DNA of 64,000 bases from Peterkaempfera bronchialis (GCF_003258605.2 NZ_CP031264.1:6626232-6690231), one strand, 5' to 3'; counted from the stretch's first letter, positions 9,565-20,515 are shown. The notes: generated by a model not told the origin, from the letters alone. Made by a program: numbers and translations.

Positions 9565-10703
9565 TGTCCAAGCTCGGCAGTATCGGCCATCGCCTCTACC
9601 AGGGCGAGATCAGCTTTGACTTCGTGGGCCGCCGCAAGCTGTGGTGGGGCATCTCCGCGCTGATCGTGATCGCGGCCGTCCTGGGCCTCAGCGTCAACGG
9701 GCTCAAGCTGGGCATCGAGTTCACCGGTGGCTCGGTGTACACCGTGACCAAGCCCGGCCTGACCATCTCCCAGGTGCAGACGGCCGCCGACAAGGTGGCG
9801 GAGCACTCCACCCCCATCGTGCAGTCGGTGGGCAACGGCAAGATCACGGTCCAGGTCAGCAAGGACGAGACCAAGAGCACCACCGAGGTCACCAAGGAAC
9901 TCTCCAAGGACCTGGGCGTCGCCGCCGACACCATCAACGCCGACCAGATCGGCCCCAGCTGGGGCAAGGAGATCTCCAAGCAGGCCCTCACCGGCCTGGT
10001 GATCTTCATGATCCTGGTGACCGCCTATCTGGCGGTCGCCTTCGAGTGGCGGATGGCCATCGCGGCGCTGGTCGCGCTGATCCACGACCTGCTGATCACC
10101 ATCGGCGTGTACGCCCTGGTCGGCTTCGAGGTCACCCCCGGTACCGTGATCGGCTTCCTGACCATCCTCGGCTACTCGCTCTACGACACGGTCGTCGTCT
10201 TCGACACCGTGAAGGAGAACACCCGGGGCCTGGCCAAGCAGAACCGGCGCACCTACAGCGAGGCCGCCAACCACGGCCTCAACCAGACCCTGGTCCGCTC
10301 CATCAACACCACGGTCCTGGCGCTGCTCCCGGTCGCCGCGCTGCTCTTCATCGGCGGCGGCATCCTGGGCGCCGGCACGCTCAACGACATCTCGCTGGCG
10401 CTCTTCGTCGGCCTCGCGGCCGGTGCCTACTCCTCGATCTGCCTCGCCACCCCGCTGCTGGCGCAGCTCAAGGAGGAGCAGCCGGAGATGAAGGCCCTGG
10501 CCAAGCGGGTGGCGCAGCGCCGCGCAGCCGAGGCCCGGGCCGCCGCCGAGAACCCGTCGTCGGCGTCGGCTGACGCCGCGGAGCAGGACGACGACCAGGA
10601 GGGGGCGGACGAGGACGCCGTACCGGCGGGTATCGTCGGTCAGCGGAACCAGCCGGTCGGACGGGGCCGAGGCAAGGGCCGCCCGTCCGGCAAGCGCCAC
10701 TGA
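9564..10703 (+). CDS. secF: Protein translocase subunit SecF
   Basis: 379 residues and six predicted transmembrane helices. It carries the SecF signature GIEFTGGSVYTV after helix 1 and YDTVVVFDTVKENTRG in the membrane domain. Translation is coupled to secD: AAGGAGG (9552-9558) lies inside secD and the start overlaps its stop (TGATG). The C-terminus is a long charged tail rich in Ala, Glu and Asp ending in GRGKGRPSGKRH, typical for streptomycetes. Confidence 0.96.
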   Translation: MSKLGSIGHRLYQGEISFDFVGRRKLWWGISALIVIAAVLGLSVNGLKLGIEFTGGSVYTVTKPGLTISQVQTAADKVAEHSTPIVQSVGNGKITVQVSKDETKSTTEVTKELSKDLGVAADTINADQIGPSWGKEISKQALTGLVIFMILVTAYLAVAFEWRMAIAALVALIHDLLITIGVYALVGFEVTPGTVIGFLTILGYSLYDTVVVFDTVKENTRGLAKQNRRTYSEAANHGLNQTLVRSINTTVLALLPVAALLFIGGGILGAGTLNDISLALFVGLAAGAYSSICLATPLLAQLKEEQPEMKALAKRVAQRRAAEARAAAENPSSASADAAEQDDDQEGADEDAVPAGIVGQRNQPVGRGRGKGRPSGKRH

Positions 10704-10758
10704 CCCCAGGGCCTTCCTGGCCGCCCGGAGCTTCCGGACCTTCGAGAAGAGGACCACG

Positions 10759-11325
10759 TTGACCGCCGCCTACACGGCCATCCCCGACGCCGCCCTGGCC
10801 GAGCTGCTGCTCTCCAGGATCCGGGACGTCCCGGACTACCCCCAGCCGGGCGTGGTGTTCAAGGACATCGCGCCGCTGCTCGCCGACGCCGCCGCCTTCG
10901 CGGCGCTGGTGGAGGCGCTCGCGGCCCGGGTCGCGGCGCTGGGCGCGGTCAAGGTGGTGGGACTGGAGGCTCGCGGCTTCGTCCTGGCCGCCCCCGCCGC
11001 CCATGCGGCCGGGGTCGGCTTCGTCCCGATCCGCAAGGCGGGCAAGCTGCCCGGCCCGGTCCACAGCCGGGCCTACGACCTGGAGTACGGCTCCGCCGTG
11101 GTCGAGGTCCAGCAGGACGCCTTCACCCCGGGCGAGCGGGTGCTGGTGGTCGACGATGTGCTGGCCACCGGCGGCACCGTCTCCGCCGCCCTGGACCTGC
11201 TGCGCCAGGCCGGTGCCGAACCGGCCGGCGTGGTGGTCCTGATGGAGCTGGCCTTCCTGGCTGGCCGCAGCCGCCTCGCCGAGCATCTCGGTGACGCCCC
11301 GCTGGAGGCCCTGATCGAGGTCTGA
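10759..11325 (+). CDS. apt: Adenine phosphoribosyltransferase
   Basis: 188 residues. Converts adenine and PRPP to AMP (purine salvage). Visible are the N-terminal DYPQPGVVFKDI adenine-binding region, the flexible-loop region and the PRPP-binding motif VLVVDDVLATGGT. The start codon is TTG at 10759, with AGAAGAGGA just upstream; no better-placed ATG or GTG exists. It lies between secF and the RSH gene, a common actinobacterial order. The last 15 bases, including the stop, are repeated twice immediately downstream. Confidence 0.95.
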   Translation: MTAAYTAIPDAALAELLLSRIRDVPDYPQPGVVFKDIAPLLADAAAFAALVEALAARVAALGAVKVVGLEARGFVLAAPAAHAAGVGFVPIRKAGKLPGPVHSRAYDLEYGSAVVEVQQDAFTPGERVLVVDDVLATGGTVSAALDLLRQAGAEPAGVVVLMELAFLAGRSRLAEHLGDAPLEALIEV

Positions 11326-11364
11326 AGACCGATCGAGGTCTGAGCGCCGGTCGAGGTCTGAGAG
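11311..11364 (+). repeat. 18-bp tandem repeat copying the 3' end of apt
   Basis: Three units beginning at 11311, 11329 and 11347 share the core TCGAGGTCTGA. The first carries the apt stop codon, so each copy repeats the Glu-Val-stop end of the gene. Confidence 0.85.
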
Positions 11365-11376
11365 CCGGTCGTACGA

Positions 11377-11404
11377 GGGCGGGTCCGGAATGCCGGGCCC
11401 GTCC
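11377..11404 (+). terminator. Hairpin terminator downstream of apt
   Basis: A 12 bp stem (11377-11388 with 11393-11404) including two G-U pairs and an AATG loop. It lacks a U-tract, as is usual in streptomycetes. Confidence 0.6.
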
Positions 11405-11520
11405 TCCGGCGTTCTCCGGGGCATGCGGCGGAACGGATCTTCCACCGCATCGGTACCATGAAGTTCCACCTTCTGCTCCGGTTACCGGGGAGAAGGAATC
11501 CGCTCGCCCGAGGAGCGCCC

Positions 11521-14010
11521 TTGCCCGAAGAGGTTGTGCCCAAGGCCGCGGCTGTCCAGGACAGCGCCCCCACCGCCGGGGACGCCCCCGCTCCGGCCGC
11601 CCGGCCCGCCGCGCGCCCGGCCGGGGAGAACCGGCCCGAGGCCGCCACGTCGGCGGGCTCCGGTACCTCGCGCGCCGTCGCGCCCACCGGCAGCCCGGCC
11701 CGGCAGCCCGCCTCCTCCTCCAGCGGTCGCGTACGGGCCCGCCTCGCCCGCCTCGGCGGACAGCGCACCAGCACCTTCAACCCGGTGCTGGAGCCGCTCT
11801 TCCGGATAGTCCGCGGCAATGACCCCAAGGCCGACCTCCGGGAGATCGAGCGCGCCTACACGGTCGCCGACCGCTGGCACCGAGGCCAGAAGCGCAAGAG
11901 CGGCGACCCGTACATCACCCACCCGCTCGCCGTGACCACCATCCTGGCCGAGCTGGGCATGGACGCCCCGACCCTGATGGCCGGGCTGCTGCACGACACG
12001 GTGGAGGACACCGAGTACGGCCTGGAGACCCTGCGCCGCGACTTCGGTGACACCGTGGCGATGCTGGTGGACGGCGTCACCAAGCTGGACAAGGTGAAGT
12101 TCGGCGAGGCCGCGCAGGCCGAGACGGTCCGCAAGATGGTCGTCGCCATGGCCAAGGACCCCCGGGTCCTGGTGATCAAGCTCGCCGACCGCCTGCACAA
12201 CATGCGCACCATGCGCTACCTCAAGCGGGAGAAGCAGGAGAAGAAGGCCCGCGAGACCCTGGAGATCTACGCCCCGCTGGCCCACCGGCTGGGCATGAAC
12301 ACCATCAAGTGGGAGCTGGAGGACCTCGCCTTCGCGATCCTCTACCCCAAGATGTACGACGAGATCGTCCGGCTGGTCGCCGAGCGCGCCCCCAAGCGCG
12401 ACGAGTACCTGGCCACCGTGATCGACCAGGTCCAGGGCGACCTGCGGGCCGCCCGGATCAAGGCGACCGTCACCGGCCGACCCAAGCACTACTACTCCGT
12501 CTACCAGAAGATGATCGTGCGGGGCCGCGACTTCGCCGAGATCTACGACCTGGTGGGGATCCGGGTGCTGGTCGACACCGTCCGTGACTGCTACGCGGCA
12601 CTCGGGACCATCCATGCGCGGTGGAACCCGGTGCCGGGGCGGTTCAAGGACTACATCGCCATGCCCAAGTTCAACATGTACCAGTCGCTGCACACGACGG
12701 TCATCGGGCCCGGCGGCAAGCCGGTCGAGTTGCAGATCCGCACCTTCGACATGCACCGCCGCGCCGAGTACGGCATCGCGGCGCACTGGAAGTACAAGCA
12801 GCGCGCGGTCGCCGGAGCGTCCAAGGTGCGCACCGACGCGCCCGCCGCCCCCCGCCGGGCCGACAAGGCCGACCTCAATGAGATGGCCTGGCTGCGGCAG
12901 CTGGTCGACTGGCAGAAGGAGACCGAGGACCCGGGCGAGTTCCTGGAGTCGCTGCGGTTCGACCTCTCCAGCAACGAGGTCTTCGTCTTCACGCCCAAGG
13001 GCGATGTGATCGCGCTGCCCGCCGGGTCCACCCCGGTCGACTTCGCCTTCGCCGTCCACACCGAGGTCGGCTACCGCTGTATCGGCGCCCGGGTCAACGG
13101 CCGCCTGGTACCGCTGGAGTCCACCCTGGACAACGGCGACCTGGTGGAGGTCTTCACCTCCAAGGCGGCCGGCGCCGGGCCGTCCCGCGACTGGCTGGGG
13201 TTCGTCAAGTCACCGCGCGCCCGCAACAAGATCCGGGCCTGGTTCTCCAAGGAGCGCCGCGAGGAGGCCATCGAGCAGGGCAAGGACGCCATCGCCCGCG
13301 CGATGCGCAAGCAGGGCCTGCCCATCCAGCGCATCCTCACCGGCGACTCGCTGGTCACCCTGGCCCATGAGATGCGCTACCCCGACATCTCCTCCCTCTA
13401 CGCCGCCATCGGCGAGGGCCATGTCACGGCGCAGTCCATCGTGCAGAAGCTGGTCCAGGCGCTCGGCGGCGAGGAGGGCGCCACCGAGGACATCGCCGAG
13501 ATCACCACCCCGTCGCCCGAGCACGCCCGGCGCCGCCGCCCCAAGGGCGACCCCGGAGTGATCGTCAAGGGCGTCGAGGACGTCTGGGTGAAGCTCTCCC
13601 GCTGCTGCACCCCGGTGCCCGGCGACCCCATCGTCGGCTTTGTCACCCGGGGCAACGGCGTCTCGGTGCACCGCGCCGACTGCGTCAATGTGGAGTCCCT
13701 CGCCCAGCAGCCCGAGCGCATGATCGACGTCGAGTGGGCGCCCACCCAGTCCTCGGTCTTCCTGGTCGCCATCCAGGTCGAGGCGCTGGACCGGTCCCGG
13801 CTGCTCTCCGACGTCACCCGGGTCCTCTCCGACCAGCACGTCAACATCCTGTCGGCGGCGGTGCAGACCTCCCGCGACCGGGTGGCGATGAGCCGCTTCA
13901 CCTTCGAGATGGGCGACCCCAAGCACCTGGGCCACGTCCTGAAGGCGGTCCGGGGCGTGGAGGGCGTCTATGACGTCTACCGGGTCACCTCCGCCCGCCA
14001 GCAGCGCTGA
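11521..14010 (+). CDS. relA: Bifunctional (p)ppGpp synthetase/hydrolase, RelA/SpoT homologue
   Basis: 829 residues from TTG 11521, which has AGGAG at 11511-11515; an ATG at 11458 has no ribosome binding site. Order: disordered Ala/Pro tail (about 1-85), HD hydrolase domain with [12 protein letters not shown], synthetase domain with [19 protein letters not shown] and [11 protein letters not shown] domain ([18 protein letters not shown]), a zinc-finger/conserved-cysteine segment ([12 protein letters not shown]) and a C-terminal ACT domain. The HD residues and the RFKD (RXKD-type) synthetase motif both point to a bifunctional enzyme making and degrading the stringent-response alarmone. The gene ends at a tandem repeat and a bidirectional terminator. 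Confidence 0.96.
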   Translation: MPEEVVPKAAAVQDSAPTAGDAPAPAARPAARPAGENRPEAATSAGSGTSRAVAPTGSPARQPASSSSGRVRARLARLGGQRTSTFNPVLEPLFRIVRGNDPKADLREIERAYTVADRWHRGQKRKSGDPYITHPLAVTTILAELGMDAPTLMAGLLHDTVEDTEYGLETLRRDFGDTVAMLVDGVTKLDKVKFGEAAQAETVRKMVVAMAKDPRVLVIKLADRLHNMRTMRYLKREKQEKKARETLEIYAPLAHRLGMNTIKWELEDLAFAILYPKMYDEIVRLVAERAPKRDEYLATVIDQVQGDLRAARIKATVTGRPKHYYSVYQKMIVRGRDFAEIYDLVGIRVLVDTVRDCYAALGTIHARWNPVPGRFKDYIAMPKFNMYQSLHTTVIGPGGKPVELQIRTFDMHRRAEYGIAAHWKYKQRAVAGASKVRTDAPAAPRRADKADLNEMAWLRQLVDWQKETEDPGEFLESLRFDLSSNEVFVFTPKGDVIALPAGSTPVDFAFAVHTEVGYRCIGARVNGRLVPLESTLDNGDLVEVFTSKAAGAGPSRDWLGFVKSPRARNKIRAWFSKERREEAIEQGKDAIARAMRKQGLPIQRILTGDSLVTLAHEMRYPDISSLYAAIGEGHVTAQSIVQKLVQALGGEEGATEDIAEITTPSPEHARRRRPKGDPGVIVKGVEDVWVKLSRCCTPVPGDPIVGFVTRGNGVSVHRADCVNVESLAQQPERMIDVEWAPTQSSVFLVAIQVEALDRSRLLSDVTRVLSDQHVNILSAAVQTSRDRVAMSRFTFEMGDPKHLGHVLKAVRGVEGVYDVYRVTSARQQR

Positions 14011-14015
14011 CCGCA

Positions 14016-14100
14016 GCGCAGACAGACCGGCGCAGACAGGCCGGCGCAGACAGGCCGGCGCAGACAAGCCGGCGGAGACAAGACCGGTGGAGACAGACCG
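14016..14100. repeat. 14-bp tandem repeat, six units, downstream of relA
   Basis: Units GCGCAGACAGGCCG and close variants start at 14016, 14030, 14044, 14058, 14072 (15 bp) and 14087. The array fills the space between the relA stop and the terminator stem. Confidence 0.9.
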
Positions 14101-14133
14101 GCGGCCCGGGATCCGTGAGGATCCCGGGCCGCC
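14100..14133. terminator. Bidirectional terminator between relA and the DUF349 gene
   Basis: A 15 bp perfect stem (14100-14114 with 14119-14133) and a GTGA tetraloop lie between two convergent genes. Confidence 0.85.
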
Positions 14134-14148
14134 CTGGTCAGTCCCGCC

Positions 14149-15378
14149 TCAGCCGCTGAACTCCTCCAGCGACTTCTGCGCCTGCTCCAGCAGCTCCCGG
14201 CGCCCGGCGAGCTCGGCCTCCAGCTTGGCGGCCTTGGCGCTGTTCCCGGCCGCACGGGCCCGGTCGACCTCGCCCTGGAGCTTGTCCACCGCCGCCTGGA
14301 GCAGTCCGGTCATGCCCTGGGCACGCGCCCGGGCCTCCGGGTTGGTGCGCTGCCACTCGGCCTCCTCGGCCTCCCGGATCGCCCGCTCCACGGTGTGCAG
14401 CCGCGCCTCCAGCCGGGGCCGGGCGTCGCGCGGCACATGGCCGATGGCCTCCCAGCGCTCGCCGATCGACCGGTACGCCGCCTTGGCGGTCTTGAGGTCG
14501 GCGATCGGCAGCAGCGCCTCGGCCTCGACCAGCAGCGCCTCCTTGTGCGTCTGGTTCTCCCGCTGCTCGGCGTCGCGCTCCGAGAAGACCTCCGAACGGG
14601 CCTGGAAGAAGACGTCCTGGGCCCCCCGGAAGCGGGTCCACAGCTCGTCCTCCGCCTCCCGCTGAGCGCGGCCGGCGGCCTTCCACTCCGTCATCAGCTG
14701 GCGGTAGCGGGCCGCAGTCTCGCCCCAGTCGGTGGAGCCGGAGAGCGCCTCCGCCTCCTGCACCAGCTTCTCCTTGCGCGTCCGCGCCTCGTCCCGCTGC
14801 TGGTCCAGCGTGGCGAAGTGGGCCTTGCGCCGCTTGGAGAACGCCGAGCGGGCGTGCGAGAAGCGATGCCACAACTCGTCGTCGCTCTTGCGGTCCAGCC
14901 GGGGCAGGCCCTTCCAGATGTCCACCAGGGCCCGCAGCCGGTCCCCGGCCTCCCGCCACTGGGTGGAATCCGCCAGCTGCTCCGCCTCGGCGACCAGCTG
15001 GTCCTTGGCCGTACGGGCCTCCTCCTGGGCCTTGGCCCGGGCCACCTTGCGCTCCTCGCGGCGGGACTCGATCTCCGCCGTCAGAGCGTCCAGCCGGGTC
15101 CCGAGCGCTTCAAGGTCGCCCACCGCATGGGCCTCGACGACCTGCGAGCGCAGATGCTCCACCGCCGTCAGCGCATCCTTCGGCGCCAGGTCGGTGGTGC
15201 GTACCCGGCGCTCCAGGAGGCCGATCTCCACGGCAAGACCCTCGTACTTGCGCTCGAAGTACGCAAGCGCCTCCTCGGGGGAGCCTGCCTGCCAGGAGCC
15301 GACGACGCGCTCTCCTTCGGCCGTCCGTACATAGACGGTCCCCTGCTCGTCGACACGGCCCCACGGGTCGCTGGTCAC
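14149..15378 (-). CDS. DUF349 repeat protein
   Basis: 409 residues, mostly long charged helices. Several DUF349 repeats can be read by their spacing of Trp and Arg-Phe pairs (for example DELWHRFSHARSAF and EDELWTRFRGAQDVFF), and the C-terminus is a coiled coil. The cellular role is not established to my knowledge. I chose GTG 15378 because GGAGGAGG lies immediately upstream on this strand; a longer frame to 15444 would be antisense noise. It is convergent with relA and follows the cyclophilin gene in the same direction. Confidence 0.85.
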   Translation of the reverse strand: MTSDPWGRVDEQGTVYVRTAEGERVVGSWQAGSPEEALAYFERKYEGLAVEIGLLERRVRTTDLAPKDALTAVEHLRSQVVEAHAVGDLEALGTRLDALTAEIESRREERKVARAKAQEEARTAKDQLVAEAEQLADSTQWREAGDRLRALVDIWKGLPRLDRKSDDELWHRFSHARSAFSKRRKAHFATLDQQRDEARTRKEKLVQEAEALSGSTDWGETAARYRQLMTEWKAAGRAQREAEDELWTRFRGAQDVFFQARSEVFSERDAEQRENQTHKEALLVEAEALLPIADLKTAKAAYRSIGERWEAIGHVPRDARPRLEARLHTVERAIREAEEAEWQRTNPEARARAQGMTGLLQAAVDKLQGEVDRARAAGNSAKAAKLEAELAGRRELLEQAQKSLEEFSG

Positions 15379-15402
15379 AGCGCCTCCTCCACATGACACC
15401 CG

Positions 15403-15429
15403 GTCCCGGCGGCGCACCGCCGCCGGGAC
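15403..15429 (-). terminator. Hairpin between the cyclophilin and DUF349 genes
   Basis: A 12 bp perfect stem (GTCCCGGCGGCG with its complement) and a 3 nt loop. It lies 190 nt past the cyclophilin stop and 25 nt before the DUF349 start, so it could end the first transcript or sit in the leader of the second. The rest of the 240 nt gap holds only a TAGGGT -10-like hexamer on the minus strand (15538-15533). Confidence 0.55.
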
Positions 15430-15618
15430 GCGGACGTCGTCCACAGTTGATGTACGGCCGTCCTGGCTGCTGGACGGGCCGTCCGACGTGCCGCTTTTGC
15501 GAAGCTGAGGGTGACGGCCGTCGGGTCAGGGCACCCTACACAACAGCAACATAGGCGACAGGCACCGGTGCTGTCCGCATCCGGGCCAGGCCATTTCACG
15601 CGGCGGACCGGACCGGGG

Positions 15619-16464
15619 TCACTCCTTGGCGGCCGTCACCTTCGCCATCTGCACACCGGCCACCGGGGCGCCGTCGCTGCCGCCGCCCACCACACCGCCG
15701 GCCGCGATGTTCTTCAGCACGTCCATCCCGCCGGTGACCTTGCCGAACGGGGTGTAGCTGGGGGGCAGCTGGGTGTCCTTGTAGACCAGGAAGAACTGGC
15801 TGCCGTTGGTGTTGGGACCGGCGTTGGCCATCGCCAGGGTGCCCGCCGGATACGTCGCCCCCTCCAGGTTCTCGTCCTTGATCTCGTACCCCGGGCCGCC
15901 CGAACCCTGGCCCGTGGGGTCGCCGCACTGGAGGACGAAGATGCCGTCGGTGGTCAGCCGGTGGCACGGCACATGGTCGAAGTACTGCTGCCCGGCCAGG
16001 AAGACGAACGAGTTCACCGTGTGCGGCGCCTTGGCGGCGTCCAGCTCCAGCGTCACCTTGCCGCAGTTGGTCTCCAGCACGGCCTGGTACGTCGCCTTGG
16101 TGTCGACGGTGAGCTCCGGCTCCTTCGTCCAGGTCTTGCCGTTCGGCTTGCCCGCCGCGGGGGCCTTGCAGCCCTTGACCGAGGCCGGGTCGGCCTTGGC
16201 GGGGGAAGGCTCCGCCGACGGCGGGGCCGAGGCGGCCGGGTCCGCCGACGGCGTGGAGGCCGCCGCCGCGTCGACCTTCTTGTCGCCGTCCCCGGCGAGC
16301 GCCACCCCGGCCCAGGCCGCACCGCCCGCGAGCAGCACCACCGCCAGAGCGGCGCCAATGACCGTGTTCCGCCGCCGGGCGCGCTGCTGCGCCTCGACCC
16401 GGCGCTGCTGCTGCCGCTCGAACTTCTCGCGGGCGAGCTGCCGCCGCCGCTTCTCGCTGTCCAC
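15619..16464 (-). CDS. Membrane-anchored cyclophilin-type peptidyl-prolyl isomerase
   Basis: 281 residues. A basic cytoplasmic N-terminus (KRRRQLAREKFERQQQRR) precedes one transmembrane helix (NTVIGAALAVVLLAGGAAWAG), then an Ala/Ser/Pro linker and an extracytoplasmic cyclophilin domain with PCHRLTTDGIFVLQCGDPTG and NGSQFFLVYKDTQL. It should catalyse proline isomerisation outside the membrane. GTG 16464 is preceded by GAGGAG. It is divergent from the metallo-hydrolase gene; in the 263 nt gap a TACACT hexamer (16557-16552, minus) and TAGGCT (16675-16680, plus) may be -10 elements. Confidence 0.92.
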   Translation of the reverse strand: MDSEKRRRQLAREKFERQQQRRVEAQQRARRRNTVIGAALAVVLLAGGAAWAGVALAGDGDKKVDAAAASTPSADPAASAPPSAEPSPAKADPASVKGCKAPAAGKPNGKTWTKEPELTVDTKATYQAVLETNCGKVTLELDAAKAPHTVNSFVFLAGQQYFDHVPCHRLTTDGIFVLQCGDPTGQGSGGPGYEIKDENLEGATYPAGTLAMANAGPNTNGSQFFLVYKDTQLPPSYTPFGKVTGGMDVLKNIAAGGVVGGGSDGAPVAGVQMAKVTAAKE

Positions 16465-16727
16465 CGGTGGAGTCTCCTCGTTCGCTTGCAGGGGGGTCGT
16501 TGCGGGAAAGCCCAGGTACGTGCTGGTGCGACACGCACCTGCCGGCGGCCCAGTGTAGAGACGCGGTACGTAAGCCCGGTATCAGCAGGCGGTGACGGTC
16601 CCGGCGGTCGCCGGAACGGACGCGGCGGGGCGGCCGCGCCGCTATCTGGTTCGCAAAGCGCGCCTCACCGCCGGTAGGCTGCCCGGAGACCTCAAAAGCC
16701 GCCACTCACCCATCGCCGAGGACGCAC

Positions 16728-17438
16728 GTGTTCATCGCCGGATTCCCCGCCGGAGCCTGGGGCACCAACTGCTACCTGGTCGCACCGGCCGCCGGTGAGG
16801 AATGCGTGATCGTCGACCCCGGGCACGAGGCGGCCGACGGCGTCGAGGAACTGGTGCGCGAGCACCGGCTCAAGCCGGTCGCGGTGGTCCTCACCCATGG
16901 GCACATCGACCACATCGCCTCGGTGGTCCCGGTCTGCGGTGCCCGTGGCGTCCCCGCCTGGATACACCCCGACGACCGCTACATGATGACCGATCCCGAG
17001 CGGGCCCTCGGCCGCTCGCTGGGGCAGCAGATCATGGGCTCCCTCACCGTCGGTGAGCCCGACGACGTCCGGGAGCTCTCCGACGGCAGCGTGCTCGACC
17101 TCGCCGGACTGGCCTTCACGGTCGACCATGCGCCCGGCCATACCAAGGGGTCGGTGACCTTCAGGACGCCCGCCGCCGGGGACGTACCCCCGGTGCTCTT
17201 CTCGGGCGACCTGCTCTTCGCCGGCTCCATCGGACGCACGGATCTGCCCGGAGGGGACCACACCGAGATCCTGAAGTCGCTGGCACGCGTCTGCCTGCCG
17301 CTTCCGGACGACACGGTCGTCCTCTCCGGCCACGGCCCCCAGACCAGCATCGGCCGCGAGCGCGCCGCCAATCCCTACCTCCAGCAGGTGGCAGGCGCCG
17401 CCGCCGGGGCACCCGCTGCCCCGCGACGAGGAATGTGA
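16728..17438 (+). CDS. Metallo-beta-lactamase fold hydrolase (glyoxalase II-like)
   Basis: 236 residues. The dinuclear metal site is complete: [10 protein letters not shown] (HxHxDH), a further His in [10 protein letters not shown], the bridging Asp in [15 protein letters not shown] and the final His in LSGHGPQT. Small stand-alone proteins of this type hydrolyse thioesters such as S-lactoylglutathione or related persulfides; the substrate here is unknown and actinobacteria use mycothiol rather than glutathione. The start is GTG 16728. The stop overlaps an upstream in-frame start of hisS, so the two are probably cotranscribed. Confidence 0.85.
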   Translation: MFIAGFPAGAWGTNCYLVAPAAGEECVIVDPGHEAADGVEELVREHRLKPVAVVLTHGHIDHIASVVPVCGARGVPAWIHPDDRYMMTDPERALGRSLGQQIMGSLTVGEPDDVRELSDGSVLDLAGLAFTVDHAPGHTKGSVTFRTPAAGDVPPVLFSGDLLFAGSIGRTDLPGGDHTEILKSLARVCLPLPDDTVVLSGHGPQTSIGRERAANPYLQQVAGAAAGAPAAPRRGM

Positions 17439-17449
17439 CGGAAGCGAAG

Positions 17450-18712
17450 TTGAGCACCTTCAACGCCCCCAAGGGCACCTACGACCTGATCCCGCCGGAC
17501 TCCGAGGTCTTCCTCGCCGTCCGCGAGGCCATCGCCGCGCCGCTGCGCGACGCCGGCTACGGCTACATCGAGACCCCGGTCTTCGAGGATGTGCAGCTCT
17601 TCTCCCGAGGTGTCGGCGAGTCCACCGACATCGTCTCCAAGGAGATGTACTCCTTCACCACCAAGGGCGGCGACGACCTCGCGCTGCGCCCCGAGGGCAC
17701 CGCGCCGGTGCTGCGTGCCGTCCTCCAGCACAATCTGCACCGCGCCGGCGGGCTGCCGGTCAAGGTCTGGTACTCCGGCTCCCAGTACCGCTACGAGCGC
17801 CCCCAGGCGGGCCGCTACCGCCAGTTCTCCCAGGTCGGCGCCGAGGCGATCGGCGCCGAGGACCCGGCGCTGGACGCCGAACTGATCATCCTCGCCGTCG
17901 ACGCCTACCGCTCGCTGGGCCTGCGCTCCTTCCGGCTGCTGCTCAACAGCCTCGGCGACCGCGAGTGCCGCCCCGTCTACCGGGCCGCCCTCCAGGACTT
18001 CCTGCGCGGCCTCGACCTGGACGAGGACACCCGGCGCCGCGCCGAGCTCAACCCGCTGCGGGTGCTGGACGACAAGCGCGAGTCGGTGCAGCAGCAGCTG
18101 GCCGACGCCCCGCTGATGCGCGACCACCTCTGCCAGGCGTGCAAGGCGTACCACGAGCAGGTGCGCGAGCTGCTGACGGCGGCCGGCGTCGACTATGTGG
18201 ACGACCCCCGGCTGGTGCGCGGCCTGGACTACTACACCCGCACCACCTTCGAGTTCGTCCACGACGGCCTCGGCTCGCAGTCGGCCGTCGGCGGCGGCGG
18301 GCGCTACGACGGCCTCTCCGAGATGATCGGCGGCCCCGCGCTGCCCTCGGTCGGCTGGGCGCTCGGCGTGGACCGCACCGTACTCGCCCTCAAGGCCGAG
18401 GGCGTGCAGATCGACCTCCCCGCCCGCACCCAGGTCTTCGCGGTGCCGCTCGGCGACCAGGCCCGCCAGGTGCTCTTCGGCCTGGTCACCGCATTGCGCC
18501 GGGCCGGTGTCCCCGCCGACATCGCCTTCGGCGGCAAGGGCCTCAAGGGCGCCATGAAGGCCGCCGACCGCTCCGGCGCCCGCTGGGCCGTGGTCGCCGG
18601 TGAGCGCGACCTCGCCGACGGCGTCGTCCAGCTCAAGGACCTGACCAGCGGCGACCAGATCCCGGTCGCCGCAGACGCTCTCGTCACCACCCTGAAGGAG
18701 AAGCTTTCGTGA
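17450..18712 (+). CDS. hisS: Histidine-tRNA ligase
   Basis: 420 residues. Class II synthetase charging tRNA-His. Visible are motif 2 (near [17 protein letters not shown]), the histidine-specific [15 protein letters not shown] and motif 3 GWALGVDR, then the anticodon-binding domain. I prefer TTG 17450 ([16 protein letters not shown]) because GGAAG lies 5 nt before it and the family starts there; a GTG at 17435 would add MTEAK and overlap the preceding stop as GTGA. The stop overlaps aspS by 4 nt. Confidence 0.95.
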   Translation: MSTFNAPKGTYDLIPPDSEVFLAVREAIAAPLRDAGYGYIETPVFEDVQLFSRGVGESTDIVSKEMYSFTTKGGDDLALRPEGTAPVLRAVLQHNLHRAGGLPVKVWYSGSQYRYERPQAGRYRQFSQVGAEAIGAEDPALDAELIILAVDAYRSLGLRSFRLLLNSLGDRECRPVYRAALQDFLRGLDLDEDTRRRAELNPLRVLDDKRESVQQQLADAPLMRDHLCQACKAYHEQVRELLTAAGVDYVDDPRLVRGLDYYTRTTFEFVHDGLGSQSAVGGGGRYDGLSEMIGGPALPSVGWALGVDRTVLALKAEGVQIDLPARTQVFAVPLGDQARQVLFGLVTALRRAGVPADIAFGGKGLKGAMKAADRSGARWAVVAGERDLADGVVQLKDLTSGDQIPVAADALVTTLKEKLS

Positions 18713-20493
18713 TCCGCACGCACGACGCGGGCACGCTCCGATCGGAGCACGCCGGTACCACCGTGACCCTCGCCGGGTGGGTCGCCCGTCGCCGCGACCA
18801 CGGAGGCGTCGCCTTCATCGATCTGCGCGACGCCTCCGGCACCGTCCAGATCGTCGTCCGCGACCTCGACTCCGTGCACGGGCTCCGCGCCGAGTACTGC
18901 GTCAAGGTCGTCGGCGATGTCCGCGTGCGCCCCGAGGGCAACGAGAACCCGGACATCCCCACCGGTGCCGTGGAGGTCGTCGTCAGCGACCTGGAGGTGC
19001 TCTCCGAGGCCGCCCCGCTGCCCTTCCCGGTCGCCGAGTACGAGCCGGGCACGGTCAACGAGGAGGTCCGGCTCAAGTACCGCTACCTCGACCTGCGCCG
19101 CGAGGGCCCGGCCCGCGCGCTGCGGCTGCGCTCCCGGGTCAGCCATGTGATCCGCACGGTGATGGAGGAGAACGGCTTCCTCGACATCGAGACGCCCAAC
19201 CTCACCCGCTCCACCCCCGAGGGCGCCCGCGACTTCCTGGTCCCGGTCCGCCTCCAGCCCGGCCACTGGTACGCCCTGCCGCAGTCGCCGCAGCTCTTCA
19301 AGCAGCTGCTGATGGTGGCCGGCATGGAGCGCTACTACCAGATCGCCCGCTGCTTCCGCGACGAGGACTTCCGCGCCGACCGGCAGCCGGAGTTCACCCA
19401 GCTCGACGTGGAGATGTCCTTCGCCGACCAGGAGGACGTGCTGGACATCGGCGAGCAGGTCGTCGCCCGGGTCTGGAAGGAGGTGCACGGCTACGACGTC
19501 CCGCGCCCGCTGCCGCGCATCTCCTACGCCGACGCCATGAGCCGCTACGGCTCGGACAAGCCGGACGTCCGCTTCGGGCAGCAGCTGGTCGACCTCACCG
19601 GGTACTTCGCGGGTACGGCGTTCCGGGTCTTCCAGGCCCCGTACGTCGGCGCCGTGGTGATGCCCGGCGGCGCCGCGCAGACCCGCAAGCAGCTGGACGC
19701 CTGGCAGGACTGGGCCAAGGCCCGGGGTGCCCGGGGTCTGGCCTATGTGGTCGTCGACGCCGAGACCGGCGAGCTGCGCGGCCCGGTGGCCAAGAACCTC
19801 TCCGAGGAGCACCTGGCCGGCCTGGTGGAGGCCGCCGGCGCGGCCAAGGGCGACGCCATCTTCTTCGCCGCGGGCAAGAAGACCGCCTCCCAGGAGCTGC
19901 TGGGCGCCGCCCGCCTGGAGATCGGCCGCCGCTGCGGGCTGATCGACGAATCCCGGTGGGAGTTCCTCTGGGTGGTCGACTTCCCGATGTTCGAGCCGGT
20001 GGAGGACGACAAGGGCGAGCAGATCGGGTGGACCGCCATCCACCACCCCTTCACCGCGCCCACCGCCGAGTCCCTGGACACCTTCGACAAGGACCCGGCG
20101 AGCGCCCTCTCCAACGCCTACGACCTGGTGCTCAACGGCTCCGAGATCGGCGGCGGCTCGATCCGTATCCACCAGCGCGACGTCCAGCAGCGCGCCTTCG
20201 AGGCCATCGGCCTCTCCCAGGAGGAGGCCGCCTCGCAGTTCGGCTTCCTGCTGGAGGCGTTCAACTACGGCCCGCCGCCGCACGGTGGCATCGCGCTGGG
20301 CCTGGACCGGCTGGTCACCCTGCTCGGCGGCTACGAGACGATCAGGGATGTCATCGCCTTCCCGAAGACGTCGACCGGCGGCGACCCGCTGACCGGTGCG
20401 CCCACCCCGATCACCCCCCAGCAGCGCCGCGAGGCGGGGATCGACGCCAAGCCGAAGTCCCTGGCGGAGGCGGAGCAGAAGTCCGAGGTCTGA
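18709..20493 (+). CDS. aspS: Aspartate-tRNA ligase, probably non-discriminating (Asp/Asn)
   Basis: 594 residues. Class II synthetase with N-terminal OB anticodon domain ([20 protein letters not shown]), motif 2 [14 protein letters not shown], bacterial GAD insertion domain and motif 3 [14 protein letters not shown]. Residue 31 is His; in this position His is associated with enzymes that also mischarge tRNA-Asn for later amidation by GatCAB, whereas discriminating enzymes usually carry Leu. That would fit an organism without AsnRS, but this is inference. GTG 18709 overlaps the hisS stop (GTGA) with GAAGGAG at 18694-18700. Confidence 0.95.
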   Translation: MIRTHDAGTLRSEHAGTTVTLAGWVARRRDHGGVAFIDLRDASGTVQIVVRDLDSVHGLRAEYCVKVVGDVRVRPEGNENPDIPTGAVEVVVSDLEVLSEAAPLPFPVAEYEPGTVNEEVRLKYRYLDLRREGPARALRLRSRVSHVIRTVMEENGFLDIETPNLTRSTPEGARDFLVPVRLQPGHWYALPQSPQLFKQLLMVAGMERYYQIARCFRDEDFRADRQPEFTQLDVEMSFADQEDVLDIGEQVVARVWKEVHGYDVPRPLPRISYADAMSRYGSDKPDVRFGQQLVDLTGYFAGTAFRVFQAPYVGAVVMPGGAAQTRKQLDAWQDWAKARGARGLAYVVVDAETGELRGPVAKNLSEEHLAGLVEAAGAAKGDAIFFAAGKKTASQELLGAARLEIGRRCGLIDESRWEFLWVVDFPMFEPVEDDKGEQIGWTAIHHPFTAPTAESLDTFDKDPASALSNAYDLVLNGSEIGGGSIRIHQRDVQQRAFEAIGLSQEEAASQFGFLLEAFNYGPPPHGGIALGLDRLVTLLGGYETIRDVIAFPKTSTGGDPLTGAPTPITPQQRREAGIDAKPKSLAEAEQKSEV

Positions 20494-20515
20494 GCCCGGA
20501 CGGCAGGACCTTCCG

